Positions 1 through 6,116 of a stretch of DNA of 6,689 bases are shown here, in pieces; within the stretch, counting starts at the first letter, position 1, and every line of letters starts with the position of its first letter. The notes beneath the pieces were generated by a model. The model saw only the letters and a program-made list of their open reading frames with translations, was not told the origin of the DNA and ran no database searches. The position numbers and the translations under genes are program-made. Where the stretch lies: positions 1-6,689 of the forward strand of contig JAOABT010000158.1 of assembly GCA_026418215.1 (NCBI GenBank). The letters run 5' to 3'. The DNA comes from Clostridia bacterium. Lineage in GTDB: Bacteria > Bacillota > Clostridia > DSM-8532.

Positions 1-620
1 CATCGGCCCGGCAGCCTGTCAAGCTCAACATGGCCTGTGTCCATCATTTCACAGGGGTAGAGAATATTCTCCTGGACGTATTGATCGAAGGAAAGACCGG
101 TTAGTTTTTCAATTACAAGAGCTAATAATACAAAGCCCGAATTGTTGTATTTAAATTTGAGTCCCGGTGCATATTGCATAGGCTTATGTATGAAGAGCGG
201 CAGCAAATCCGCAGGTTTTCTTATTTTGTACATGGGAAAATCAGCCCAAAGCTCCTCATAGGTTTCCATCACATCTTCATCAAAATAGTCCGGTATACCT
301 GAAGTATGCGTCAAAAGCTGGTGAAGAGTTACGCTGAGATCTATAATGCCAAGCTCTTTGCTCATTATATCTCCCAGAGTGGTGTCAAGCTGGACCCCGC
401 CTTTTTCTACAAGCTGCAAAATCGCCACGGCAGTAAAGACCTTACTCCCTGACGCAATCGGGAAGCGTGTATGGATTTCATTTCGGAGTCCATTGCTTTT
501 ATCGGCATAGCCATAGGCTCTGCAAAAGGCATCTGCACCCTTTTTGCGTATGCGTATGACGCCGCTGAAATCTTCGTCCAGGATCTGTTCCAATACTGGT
601 ATTTTATCAATTAAGTTCAA
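1..620 (-). CDS. Serine hydrolase of the beta-lactamase / PBP4* (class C-like) family, C-terminus cut by window edge
   Basis: I read about 206 residues from a TTG start at 620; the C-terminus lies beyond position 1. Seen: a GAAGGGAAG ribosome binding site 7 bases before the TTG, directly after the ruvB stop. The protein carries the family's SxxK motif as S57-G-S-K60 in the context PIASGSKVFTAVAILQLV, the conserved LLTHTSGIPDY stretch (102-112), and the YxN motif as Y158-N-N160 in KYNNSGF. These mark the beta-lactamase PF00144 fold, in which the serine attacks an ester or amide and the lysine and tyrosine assist. The KTG-type third motif would be beyond the edge. The N-terminus (LNLIDKIPVLEQIL) has no signal peptide or membrane segment, so the protein is probably cytoplasmic and more likely an esterase or peptidase than a drug-resistance beta-lactamase. 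The substrate cannot be told. It is placed to be co-transcribed with ruvB, 14 bases downstream of it. Confidence 0.85.
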   Translation of the reverse strand, partial: MNLIDKIPVLEQILDEDFSGVIRIRKKGADAFCRAYGYADKSNGLRNEIHTRFPIASGSKVFTAVAILQLVEKGGVQLDTTLGDIMSKELGIIDLSVTLHQLLTHTSGIPDYFDEDVMETYEELWADFPMYKIRKPADLLPLFIHKPMQYAPGLKFKYNNSGFVLLALVIEKLTGLSFDQYVQENILYPCEMMDTGHVELDRLPGR

Positions 621-634
621 TTTGACACTTCCCT

Positions 635-1672
635 TCAGGCATCGTTATCAGTCAAGGCTTGCTGTTCAGCTTCTGAGACCATAAATGGGAGCCCCAGGTG
701 CTGGTCGGCAAGCCTTGTGGCCTTCCTCCCCCTGGGCGTCTTCTGGATAAAGCCGAGCTGTATCAAATAGGGCTCATAAACATCTTCAATGGTATTGGCC
801 TCCTCGCCTGTAGAGGCGGCTAGCGTGTCCAGGCCAACGGGTCCTCCGTCGAACTTCTGAATGATGGAGGACAGCATGGTCCGGTCTGTGTTATCGAGTC
901 CAAGCTCATCGATGTCCAGTGCTTTTAAGCCGAATCTTGCAATATCCAGTGTAATCTGTCCATCGGACTTAATCTGAGCAAAGTCACGGATACGCTTTAA
1001 AAGCCTGTTTGCAATGCGGGGCGTTCCCCGGGAGCGCTTGGCGATTTCAGCCGCCGCGCTTTCATCTATGGCAATACCCAGAATGCTCGCGGAACGTCTC
1101 ACAATGAGCGTCAGCTCTTCATGAGTATAGAGCTCCAGCCTATTGATAATACCGAAGCGGTCGCGCAGTGGCGACGTTAGAAGCCCGGCCCTCGTGGTTG
1201 CGCCTATCAGCGTGAATTTGGGCAGGTCTAATCTGATGGAGCGTGCGCTTGGTCCTTTGCCGATGATGATGTCCAGCGCATAATCCTCCATGGCTGGGTA
1301 GAGAATTTCCTCTACGCTCCGGTTGAGACGATGAATTTCATCTATAAAGAGAACATCCGATTCACCCAGGTTAGTAAGGATGGCGGCAAGATCCCCCGGC
1401 TTTTCAATGGCTGGGCCGGAGGTTATTTTCAAATTAACCCCAAGCTCACTTGCTATTACGCCTGCGAGCGTGGTTTTACCAAGCCCGGGAGGTCCGTAAA
1501 GCAGCACATGGTCCAGGGCTTCATTGCGCTGCATGGCGGCCTTGATAAAGATCAGAAGATTCTCCTTGACCTTCGACTGTCCTATGTACTCTGAAATGTT
1601 ACGCGGTCTTAAGCTGGCTTCGTCCATATCATCCCGCTTAAACTCACGGCCGGTCAGTCTTTCCTCTTCCAT
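635..1672 (-). CDS. ruvB: Holliday junction branch-migration ATPase RuvB
   Basis: 345 residues, full length for the family. RuvB is the hexameric AAA+ motor that RuvA loads on each side of a Holliday junction to drive branch migration during recombinational repair. Visible in order: N-terminal [12 protein letters not shown] (21-32); Walker A G60-PPGLGK-T67; Walker B LFIDEIH with D111 and E112; sensor 1 region GATTRAG (157-163); arginine finger R170 in SPLRDRFG; sensor 2 R219 in RGTPRIANR; and the C-terminal winged-helix domain ending in [17 protein letters not shown] (312-328), which contacts DNA. All key residues are present. The ATG at 1672 is preceded by GGAGGTGA with GGAGG 7 bases upstream, which fixes the start. 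It is separated from ruvA by about 134 bases and a terminator, so it either has its own promoter or depends on read-through. I could not identify a convincing promoter in that gap. Confidence 0.98.
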   Translation of the reverse strand: MEEERLTGREFKRDDMDEASLRPRNISEYIGQSKVKENLLIFIKAAMQRNEALDHVLLYGPPGLGKTTLAGVIASELGVNLKITSGPAIEKPGDLAAILTNLGESDVLFIDEIHRLNRSVEEILYPAMEDYALDIIIGKGPSARSIRLDLPKFTLIGATTRAGLLTSPLRDRFGIINRLELYTHEELTLIVRRSASILGIAIDESAAAEIAKRSRGTPRIANRLLKRIRDFAQIKSDGQITLDIARFGLKALDIDELGLDNTDRTMLSSIIQKFDGGPVGLDTLAASTGEEANTIEDVYEPYLIQLGFIQKTPRGRKATRLADQHLGLPFMVSEAEQQALTDNDA

Positions 1673-1790
1673 CTCTTCACCTCCAATAATCTGGTACTGC
1701 CTCTAAGCTTTTTGAAAAATGCCTGTCCTGTAAACAAAAGACCAGAGATAATTCTATATATCCTACAGACCATCGTCCTAAAGCCTTGTT

Positions 1791-1822
1791 AACAAAACCA
1801 GGAGCCTTAAAAAAGGCTCCCG
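1791..1822 (-). terminator. Intrinsic terminator overlapping the ruvA stop codon
   Basis: On the minus strand GGAGCCTT pairs with AAGGCTCC (plus-strand arms 1801-1808 and 1813-1820) across a TTTT loop. A further G-U and a C-G pair extend the stem to ten pairs. A TTTTGTT tract follows at 1797-1791. The ruvA TAA (1809-1807) lies at the loop and the start of the descending arm, so the last three ruvA codons form the ascending arm. The geometry is typical of a Rho-independent terminator. Translating ribosomes reaching the stop would cover the hairpin and could weaken it, so some read-through into ruvB is possible. Confidence 0.75.
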
Positions 1823-2418
1823 ATATTTTTCAATGCATCTTTTATAATCTGTTCCACGGGCTTTTCGTTATCGAAAACACAGGATACGGCACGGCTGGCC
1901 TCCTGGGAGGAATAGCCCAGCATAACCAAAGCGCTGATGGCTTCTGAAACGCGATTATCCTTATAGCTAGTTTGTTCGGGTATGTCACACTTAAGCTGCG
2001 GAACCTCCTGATATTCCTTCTTAAGCTTATCCTTAAGCTCCAGAATGATGCGCAGGGCCGTTTTCTTGCCAATTCCCGGTGCCTTTGTAAACTTGTCGGC
2101 ATCCTCGGTTAAAACAGCCAAGCCAAACTGTGAGGGCTGTATATTGGATACCAGCGAAAGCGCAGCCTTTGGTCCTATGCCTGATACCGTAATGAGTTGT
2201 TCAAACATTTTGAGCTCTTCCTCAGTTAAAAAGCCATACAGAGCCTGAATGTCCTCACGTACATAAAAATGTGTATAAACCTTGATTTCACTGCCGGAAG
2301 CCTGGCATGAACATAGCGCACTTGCGGTTGTAAAAACCTTATACCCCACACCATGAACATCTACAATCAGGCTGTCGACATTTTTTCTTTCCAGAGTTCC
2401 CTTTAAATAAGCAAACAC
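1807..2418 (-). CDS. ruvA: Holliday junction DNA-binding subunit RuvA
   Basis: 203 residues, the usual RuvA length. RuvA tetramers hold the four-way junction in a planar form and recruit RuvB. Domain I is the OB-fold (about 1-62; MFAYLKGTLERK and VDVHGVGYKV are typical). Domain II carries two helix-hairpin-helix motifs, SGIGPKAAL (79-87) and PGIGKKTAL (114-122). After a linker (about 135-155) domain III (about 156-203), with VSEAISALVMLGYSSQEA, is the RuvB-binding three-helix module. The start is GTG at 2418, with a GGTGA ribosome binding site 6 bases upstream that lies within the last codons of the preceding 56-residue gene. That gene's TGA ends two bases before this GTG, so translational coupling is likely. 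The stop codon is inside an intrinsic terminator. Cysteines at 36, 38, 144 and 180 are not family signatures. Confidence 0.97.
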   Translation of the reverse strand: MFAYLKGTLERKNVDSLIVDVHGVGYKVFTTASALCSCQASGSEIKVYTHFYVREDIQALYGFLTEEELKMFEQLITVSGIGPKAALSLVSNIQPSQFGLAVLTEDADKFTKAPGIGKKTALRIILELKDKLKKEYQEVPQLKCDIPEQTSYKDNRVSEAISALVMLGYSSQEASRAVSCVFDNEKPVEQIIKDALKNIGSLF

Positions 2419-2420
2419 AA

Positions 2421-2591
2421 TCAGTCACCGTTTCCCGTATAGGGGTAATCCTTTATGCCAAGCTTGGCCTGGAGCTCTTCTACCAGCACCCTATAAGCTT
2501 CAATTTCTTCCCTGAGTTCTTTAAGAAGTTCATCCTTGACTCTGATTACCTCAATAAGCTCTTCCTTTGTCATTTGAGAAACATTCACCAT
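2421..2591 (-). CDS. Small predicted coiled-coil protein (56 residues), function unknown
   Basis: A short reading frame fills the space between cheR and ruvA. ATG at 2591 (followed by GTG, AAT) is preceded by AGGGA 7 bases upstream, and the TGA ends two bases before the ruvA GTG. The product starts MVNVSQMTKEEL and ends DYPYTGNGD. Residues 12-44 show a continuous heptad pattern: L12, I16, K19, L23, L26, I30, Y33, V37, L40 and L44 alternate at spacings of four and three, with only K19 breaking the apolar core. Acidic and basic residues fill the other positions. This suggests a single long helix that dimerises or pairs with a partner, plus a short polar tail. There is no signal peptide, membrane segment or cysteine. 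Reality as a gene is supported by the ribosome binding site, the snug fit between neighbours and the biased composition. I do not recognise the family; partners could be CheR, RuvA or neither. Confidence 0.75.
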   Translation of the reverse strand: MVNVSQMTKEELIEVIRVKDELLKELREEIEAYRVLVEELQAKLGIKDYPYTGNGD

Positions 2592-2609
2592 TGAATAATC
2601 CCTGACCTT

Positions 2610-3401
2610 TCATATTTTTTGGTAGAAAAAAGTATCAATCGGCTTGAATTCAAACTTTTGATAATTCATGATCTGCTCCGTGCTACCAATGAAAAGTACT
2701 CCGTTTTTTGCAAGGGATTTACTGAATTCCATGAAGATATAGTCCTTGGCTTCCTCTGTGAAATAAATCAGCACATTACGGCAAAGAATGATGTCCATTC
2801 CCTTTGGATAAGGCTCCCGTAAAAGGTTGAGCTGCTTGAACTGCACACATTTTCTAACCTTCTCAGAGAGCTGATAGACATCGTCACTGATTTTGGTAAA
2901 ATGCTTATCCAAATACTCCTTAGGCAGCTCCTTCAAGCTTCTTGAAGGATAGATGCCTGTTTTAGCCTTCAGCATGGCTTCATTGTCGATATCAGTTGCC
3001 AGTATGCTGATCTTTTCAAGCGGAAGAAATTTGTTGAGAATCATCACAACCGTGTAGGGCTCATCACCCGTCGAACAGGCCGAGCTCCAGATTTTAACCT
3101 CGGAGAGATTGTTCTTATGCTTTGCAATCTCAGGGATGATTTTCTTCTCAAACAAATCCCATTGGTTTGGATTTCGGTAGAATTCCGAAACATTAATGGT
3201 CAGATAGTTGATGAAGGTGTTATAAAGCTCCTTGTTAACCTTGATTTCCTCTAAAAAGGCGCAATACGTTGTAAAACCATACTTCTCAACAAGAGAGGTT
3301 ATACGGCGCTTCATCTGTTTTTCTTTATATAGGTTTAAATCGATGAAGGAAAGGTTAAAAAATTTTGTTTTAAATAACTCGTAGTCATCAAACCTGTCCA
3401 T
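2610..3401 (-). CDS. cheR: CheR-family protein-glutamate O-methyltransferase
   Basis: 263 residues from ATG 3401, close to the usual size of CheR. CheR uses S-adenosylmethionine to methylate glutamates on chemoreceptor cytoplasmic domains, giving adaptation in chemotaxis. Visible: an N-terminal helical domain (about 1-65); the linker signature TINVSEFYRN (68-77); SAM-binding SSACSTGDEPY (106-116); acidic ATDIDNEAM (135-143), where D137 or D139 should contact the cofactor ribose; and CRNVLIYF (207-214) with GSTE (239-242). All core motifs are present, so it should be active. An in-frame GTG at 3431 would add ten residues but has no ribosome binding site and abuts a hairpin; ATG 3401 has AAGGTGG at good spacing. 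No receptor, cheB, cheA or cheW gene is nearby, so the target is unknown. It could serve the main chemotaxis pathway from a distance or methylate a dedicated receptor. The next gene follows after 18 bases. Confidence 0.93.
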   Translation of the reverse strand: MDRFDDYELFKTKFFNLSFIDLNLYKEKQMKRRITSLVEKYGFTTYCAFLEEIKVNKELYNTFINYLTINVSEFYRNPNQWDLFEKKIIPEIAKHKNNLSEVKIWSSACSTGDEPYTVVMILNKFLPLEKISILATDIDNEAMLKAKTGIYPSRSLKELPKEYLDKHFTKISDDVYQLSEKVRKCVQFKQLNLLREPYPKGMDIILCRNVLIYFTEEAKDYIFMEFSKSLAKNGVLFIGSTEQIMNYQKFEFKPIDTFFYQKI

Positions 3402-3407
3402 CAAACC

Positions 3408-3414
3408 CCACCTT
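3408..3414 (-). promoter_or_regulatory. Ribosome binding site deciding the cheR start
   Basis: AAGGTGG on the minus strand lies 6 bases before ATG 3401. The alternative GTG at 3431 has only hairpin sequence upstream of it, so this site supports the shorter 263-residue CheR. Confidence 0.7.
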
Positions 3415-3434
3415 AAAAACCTTTTATACACAAG

Positions 3435-3464
3435 AGCAAGACCGGAAAATCAACCGGTCTTGCT
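3435..3464 (-). terminator. Hairpin between the ispH/S1 gene and cheR, probable terminator
   Basis: A perfect 11-base-pair inverted repeat, AGCAAGACCGG (3435-3445) with CCGGTCTTGCT (3454-3464), closes an 8-base loop. It begins 43 bases after the end of the ispH/S1 gene. The U-tract on the minus strand is poor (CTTGTGTAT follows the stem), so termination may be partial or the hairpin may instead protect the 3' end of the upstream transcript. A plus-strand role is unlikely because no plus-strand gene leads into it. Confidence 0.6.
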
Positions 3465-3506
3465 TATTCAATACCCTTTCACACTATTGCGAAAACAAAT
3501 CTTTAA

Positions 3507-5510
3507 TTATTTCTTGTCCATGGCGTCCCCAATGGTATTGGTCATGGTTTCAGTATGCTCGCTGGGAGCATCCTCGCCGGCCTCTTCGGAAACTTCACCC
3601 TCACGAACGGGATCAATGGGCTTTACTTCCTTAATGGACAGGCTGATTTTCTTAAGCTCGGAGTTAACCTCCATGACCTTCATTTCGACCTTCTGACCAA
3701 CAGTCAGCACTTCATCAGGCCTGCCGATGCGAACGCTGGAGATCTGTGAGATGTGAACAAGGCCTTCAACGCCTTCTTCAAGCTCAACAAATACACCGAA
3801 GGGAACCATTCTGAGAACGGTACCGGTCACGACATCGCCGGAATGATATTTTTCCTCGATATTGAACCAGGGATTGTCCTCAGCCTTTCTGTAGCCGAGA
3901 GAAATCTTCTTCTTTTCTCTGTCAAAGTTTGTGACGCGAACCTTCACGGTGTCTCCGACCTTGAGAACCTTTGAAGGATCCTCGATCTTTTTCCATGAGA
4001 GCTCAGAGATATGAATGAGACCGTCTACGCCGCCAAGATCAACGAATACGCCGAACTTAGTGAGGCTCTTAACGGTACCTGTATATTCCTTGCCAACCTC
4101 AACATCACTCCAGAAGGACTCGGATTTCTGCGCTCTTTCTTCTTCAAGTAGGCTGCGGCAGGAACCGATGATGCGTCTTCTGTTTGCCATTTCGGTAATA
4201 ACGAGCTTAACCTTTTTGCCTTGGAAGGGAGCTAAATCCTTGATGAAACGGTCGCTGAGCTGAGAAGCAGGAATAAAGATGCGAACACCTTTAAAATCAG
4301 CTACTGCTCCGCCTTTGACGATTTCCTTAATGACAGCTTCGATAGGGGTATTGCTCTTGAAGGCCTCTTCGGCGATCTCGAAGCCGCGGATGGAATCTAC
4401 CTTCTTCTTTGAAAGGGAGACATTGCCTTCACCATCATTTACCCTAACGACAAGGGCTTCAATTTCTTTTCCGGTCTTTAAATCCTTTTCAGGGTCAAAA
4501 TCAGGATCGTCGATGAATTCGTCCATCGGAATGAGGCCGTCTGCCTTGTAGCCCAAATCCACGAATACGTCATTGTTATTGTATCCGATAATTTTTCCCT
4601 TAACGACTTCGTTGGCCTTGAGTTCAGTAAACGTCGCTTCCAGTGCTTTGCTGAAGTCAAAATCGCCATCATTCCTGTTCATCATGTCTTCCATGTGAAA
4701 AATAACCTCCTTGATTACCGCCTCTGGTGTTGATGCTCCCGCGGTAATCCCAACTGTTTTCACTTTTTTATCGAGAAGAGGTAACTCATCCGCTGTTTCT
4801 ACAAGATATGTGTCGGAACAATTTTCCAAACAAATCTCATATAATTTCCGCGTATTTGAGCTGTTCTTTCCCCCTATAACGACCATGGCATCAACGTTAC
4901 GGGACAGTTCGGCAGCCTCGGATTGTCTCTGCACAGTCGCATTACATATTGTATCAAATTTTAAAACGAATGCAAACTTTTTCTTTAAACTATCGCAAAT
5001 ATCCTCGTATTTTGCACGCTTAAATGTCGTTTGAGCAACGACGCTTGCTTTTTCATCCGAATAGGAAAGCTTTTCAACGTCTTCTTCATCCGATACAATC
5101 ACAGCTTTTCCCGCACACCAGCCATTTATTCCAATGACCTCGGGATGCTGCGGATCGCCCACGATGACAATACGGTCGCCCTCTTCGGACTGTGCTTTTA
5201 CAATTTCGTGGATGCGCTTGACGTAAGGGCAGGTTGCATCAAGCACCGTAACATCAAGCGCGTTGAGCTCTTCATAAGTACTCTTCCCAATTCCGTGCGC
5301 TCTTATGATGACGCAGTCCCCTGATTTAAGCCCCTCAAGGTTTTTTATAGAATGTATCCCCTTGTTTTCAAGTTCTTCGATAACCTGATGATTATGAATG
5401 AGCTCGCCGAAGGTGTAGACATTACCGTTATAATTAAGATCAAAAGCCGTTTTGACTGCTTTATCGACACCAAAGCAGAATCCCGCGTATTTGGCGCGCT
5501 TGATTTCCAT
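3507..5510 (-). CDS. ispH/rpsA: IspH (HMBPP reductase) fused to ribosomal protein S1-like protein
   Basis: 667 residues, one open frame. Residues 1 to about 277 are IspH (LytB), the iron-sulfur enzyme that reduces HMBPP to IPP and DMAPP in the last step of the MEP isoprenoid pathway. Its three cluster cysteines are C12 (FCFGVDKA), C94 (DATCPYV) and C189 (ICNATVQRQ). Substrate-site residues are H40, H72 (RAHG), H122 and E124 (HPEV), T161/T162, SSNT at 217-220, and S260 in AGASTPE. Residues about 301-630 hold four S1 RNA-binding domains, starting near 302, 389, 474 and 559. Domains 3 and 4 are closest to consensus (FGVFVDLGGVDGLIHISELS; FGVFVELEEGVEGLVHISQI). The tail (630-667) is acidic and disordered. 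The S1 half resembles the four-domain S1 proteins of Firmicutes, which bind mRNA and only partly correspond to E. coli S1. The fusion is known from Clostridia. Start ATG 5510 follows GGTGG by 4 bases and lies 21 bases after plsC. An internal Shine-Dalgarno at the junction may also yield the S1 half alone. Confidence 0.96.
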   Translation of the reverse strand: MEIKRAKYAGFCFGVDKAVKTAFDLNYNGNVYTFGELIHNHQVIEELENKGIHSIKNLEGLKSGDCVIIRAHGIGKSTYEELNALDVTVLDATCPYVKRIHEIVKAQSEEGDRIVIVGDPQHPEVIGINGWCAGKAVIVSDEEDVEKLSYSDEKASVVAQTTFKRAKYEDICDSLKKKFAFVLKFDTICNATVQRQSEAAELSRNVDAMVVIGGKNSSNTRKLYEICLENCSDTYLVETADELPLLDKKVKTVGITAGASTPEAVIKEVIFHMEDMMNRNDGDFDFSKALEATFTELKANEVVKGKIIGYNNNDVFVDLGYKADGLIPMDEFIDDPDFDPEKDLKTGKEIEALVVRVNDGEGNVSLSKKKVDSIRGFEIAEEAFKSNTPIEAVIKEIVKGGAVADFKGVRIFIPASQLSDRFIKDLAPFQGKKVKLVITEMANRRRIIGSCRSLLEEERAQKSESFWSDVEVGKEYTGTVKSLTKFGVFVDLGGVDGLIHISELSWKKIEDPSKVLKVGDTVKVRVTNFDREKKKISLGYRKAEDNPWFNIEEKYHSGDVVTGTVLRMVPFGVFVELEEGVEGLVHISQISSVRIGRPDEVLTVGQKVEMKVMEVNSELKKISLSIKEVKPIDPVREGEVSEEAGEDAPSEHTETMTNTIGDAMDKK
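4692..4712 (-). promoter_or_regulatory. Possible internal translation start for the S1 half
   Basis: On the minus strand a perfect AAGGAGGT (4712-4705) is followed after 10 bases by an in-frame ATG (4694-4692, residue 273). Two more in-frame ATGs lie at 4685 and 4682. The octamer encodes part of I266-K-E-V269 at the end of the IspH domain. A protein begun here would be 395 residues, close to the size of a stand-alone four-domain S1 of Firmicutes, with a plausible N-terminus MEDMMNRNDGDF. The spacing is slightly long. That ribosomes use the site is inference. Confidence 0.45.
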
Positions 5511-5531
5511 TTGACCACCGCAATTCCTGTT

Positions 5532-6116
5532 TTATTGTCCTATTAATGCATAAATCTTATCCATGATATCCTGAGTAATCTCAACAAGCTCATCCTTACC
5601 GGGGTGCTCCTCTTCGGTGGTGCGCTTGATCATGAAGGGCTCGCCCACAATAATTTCAACCTTTGAAAAGGGCTTGATGCGTCCGCCGATTCCAATAGGA
5701 ACAATAGGGGCGTTGGTGTGGACAGCTAAAAGCGCAGCTCCCGCCTTGCGTTTTTTGGGGTCCTTTTTCGGTGTTCGGGTTCCTTCGGGGAAAACGCCAA
5801 CGATTTTTCCCTCTTGAAGAAGGCGGAATGCGGTTTTGACAGATCCAACATCCCCTTTGCCCCGGCTCACAGGAAAAGCTCCTACCCCTCTTAAAAGGAA
5901 GGCTACAATTGGATTCTTAAAAAGCTCAACCTTGGCCATATAATGTATGGGTCTTTTGACCTTGTAGGCAATAAGAAACATATCAAGGGCCGTGGGGTGA
6001 TTGGCATAGATAAGAACAGGGCCTGTTTTCGGTATATTCTGGCTTCCAATCATCTTGACGCGATAAAAAAGAGTAAAGTAGAGCCAAAAGATAAACTGTC
6101 CAACGCGATAAAGCAT
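5532..6116 (-). CDS. plsC: 1-acyl-sn-glycerol-3-phosphate acyltransferase (PlsC family)
   Basis: 194 residues. PlsC transfers an acyl chain to the 2-position of lysophosphatidic acid, giving phosphatidic acid, the precursor of membrane phospholipids. The four family motifs are visible: catalytic NH(x4)D as N39-H40-PTAL-D45; motif II GAFPVSRG (79-86) with R85; motif III FPEGTRT (109-115); and motif IV APIVPIGI (136-143). The hydrophobic N-terminus (VGQFIFWLYFTLFY, 5-18) should anchor it to the inner face of the membrane. At 194 residues it is a compact member, as often in Firmicutes. The ATG at 6116 follows the cmk TAA with no gap, and its ribosome binding site AAAGGTGA lies in the last cmk codons, so translation is likely coupled. 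Substrate within the acyltransferase family is inferred from motifs; the acyl donor cannot be told. Confidence 0.92.
   Translation of the reverse strand: MLYRVGQFIFWLYFTLFYRVKMIGSQNIPKTGPVLIYANHPTALDMFLIAYKVKRPIHYMAKVELFKNPIVAFLLRGVGAFPVSRGKGDVGSVKTAFRLLQEGKIVGVFPEGTRTPKKDPKKRKAGAALLAVHTNAPIVPIGIGGRIKPFSKVEIIVGEPFMIKRTTEEEHPGKDELVEITQDIMDKIYALIGQ

Noticed and set aside
407..610. 67-residue minus-strand open frame in the serine hydrolase region
   Set aside because: It is in a different frame from the hydrolase carrying SxxK and YxN motifs, has no ribosome binding site I can see, and its product resembles no protein family. It is a shadow.
1331..1706. Plus-strand open frames opposite ruvB, and similar plus-strand frames elsewhere
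   Set aside because: They lie antisense to well-supported genes, overlap each other, and lack recognisable domains.
1786..1795. Palindrome TTGTTAACAA after the ruvA terminator
   Set aside because: It is short and overlaps the terminator U-tract; there is no evidence that it is a regulator site.
1673..1806. LexA-type SOS operator or clear promoter upstream of ruvB
   Set aside because: No GAAC-N4-GTTC type box occurs in the gap, and no -35/-10 pair with good spacing was found; AT-rich TATATAGAAT lacks a matching -35.
2457..2468. 12-base palindrome GCCAAGCTTGGC in the small coiled-coil gene
   Set aside because: It codes for Ala-Lys-Leu-Gly in the heptad helix; a single palindrome of this size is expected by chance and has no U-tract.
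3402..3431. N-terminal extension of CheR from a GTG at 3431
   Set aside because: There is no ribosome binding site and the GTG touches the hairpin; ATG 3401 has AAGGTGG at good spacing.
3423..3453. Possible cheR promoter TTGATT / TATAAA on the minus strand
   Set aside because: The spacer is 19 bases, the -35 match is partial, and it overlaps the hairpin. Too weak to annotate.
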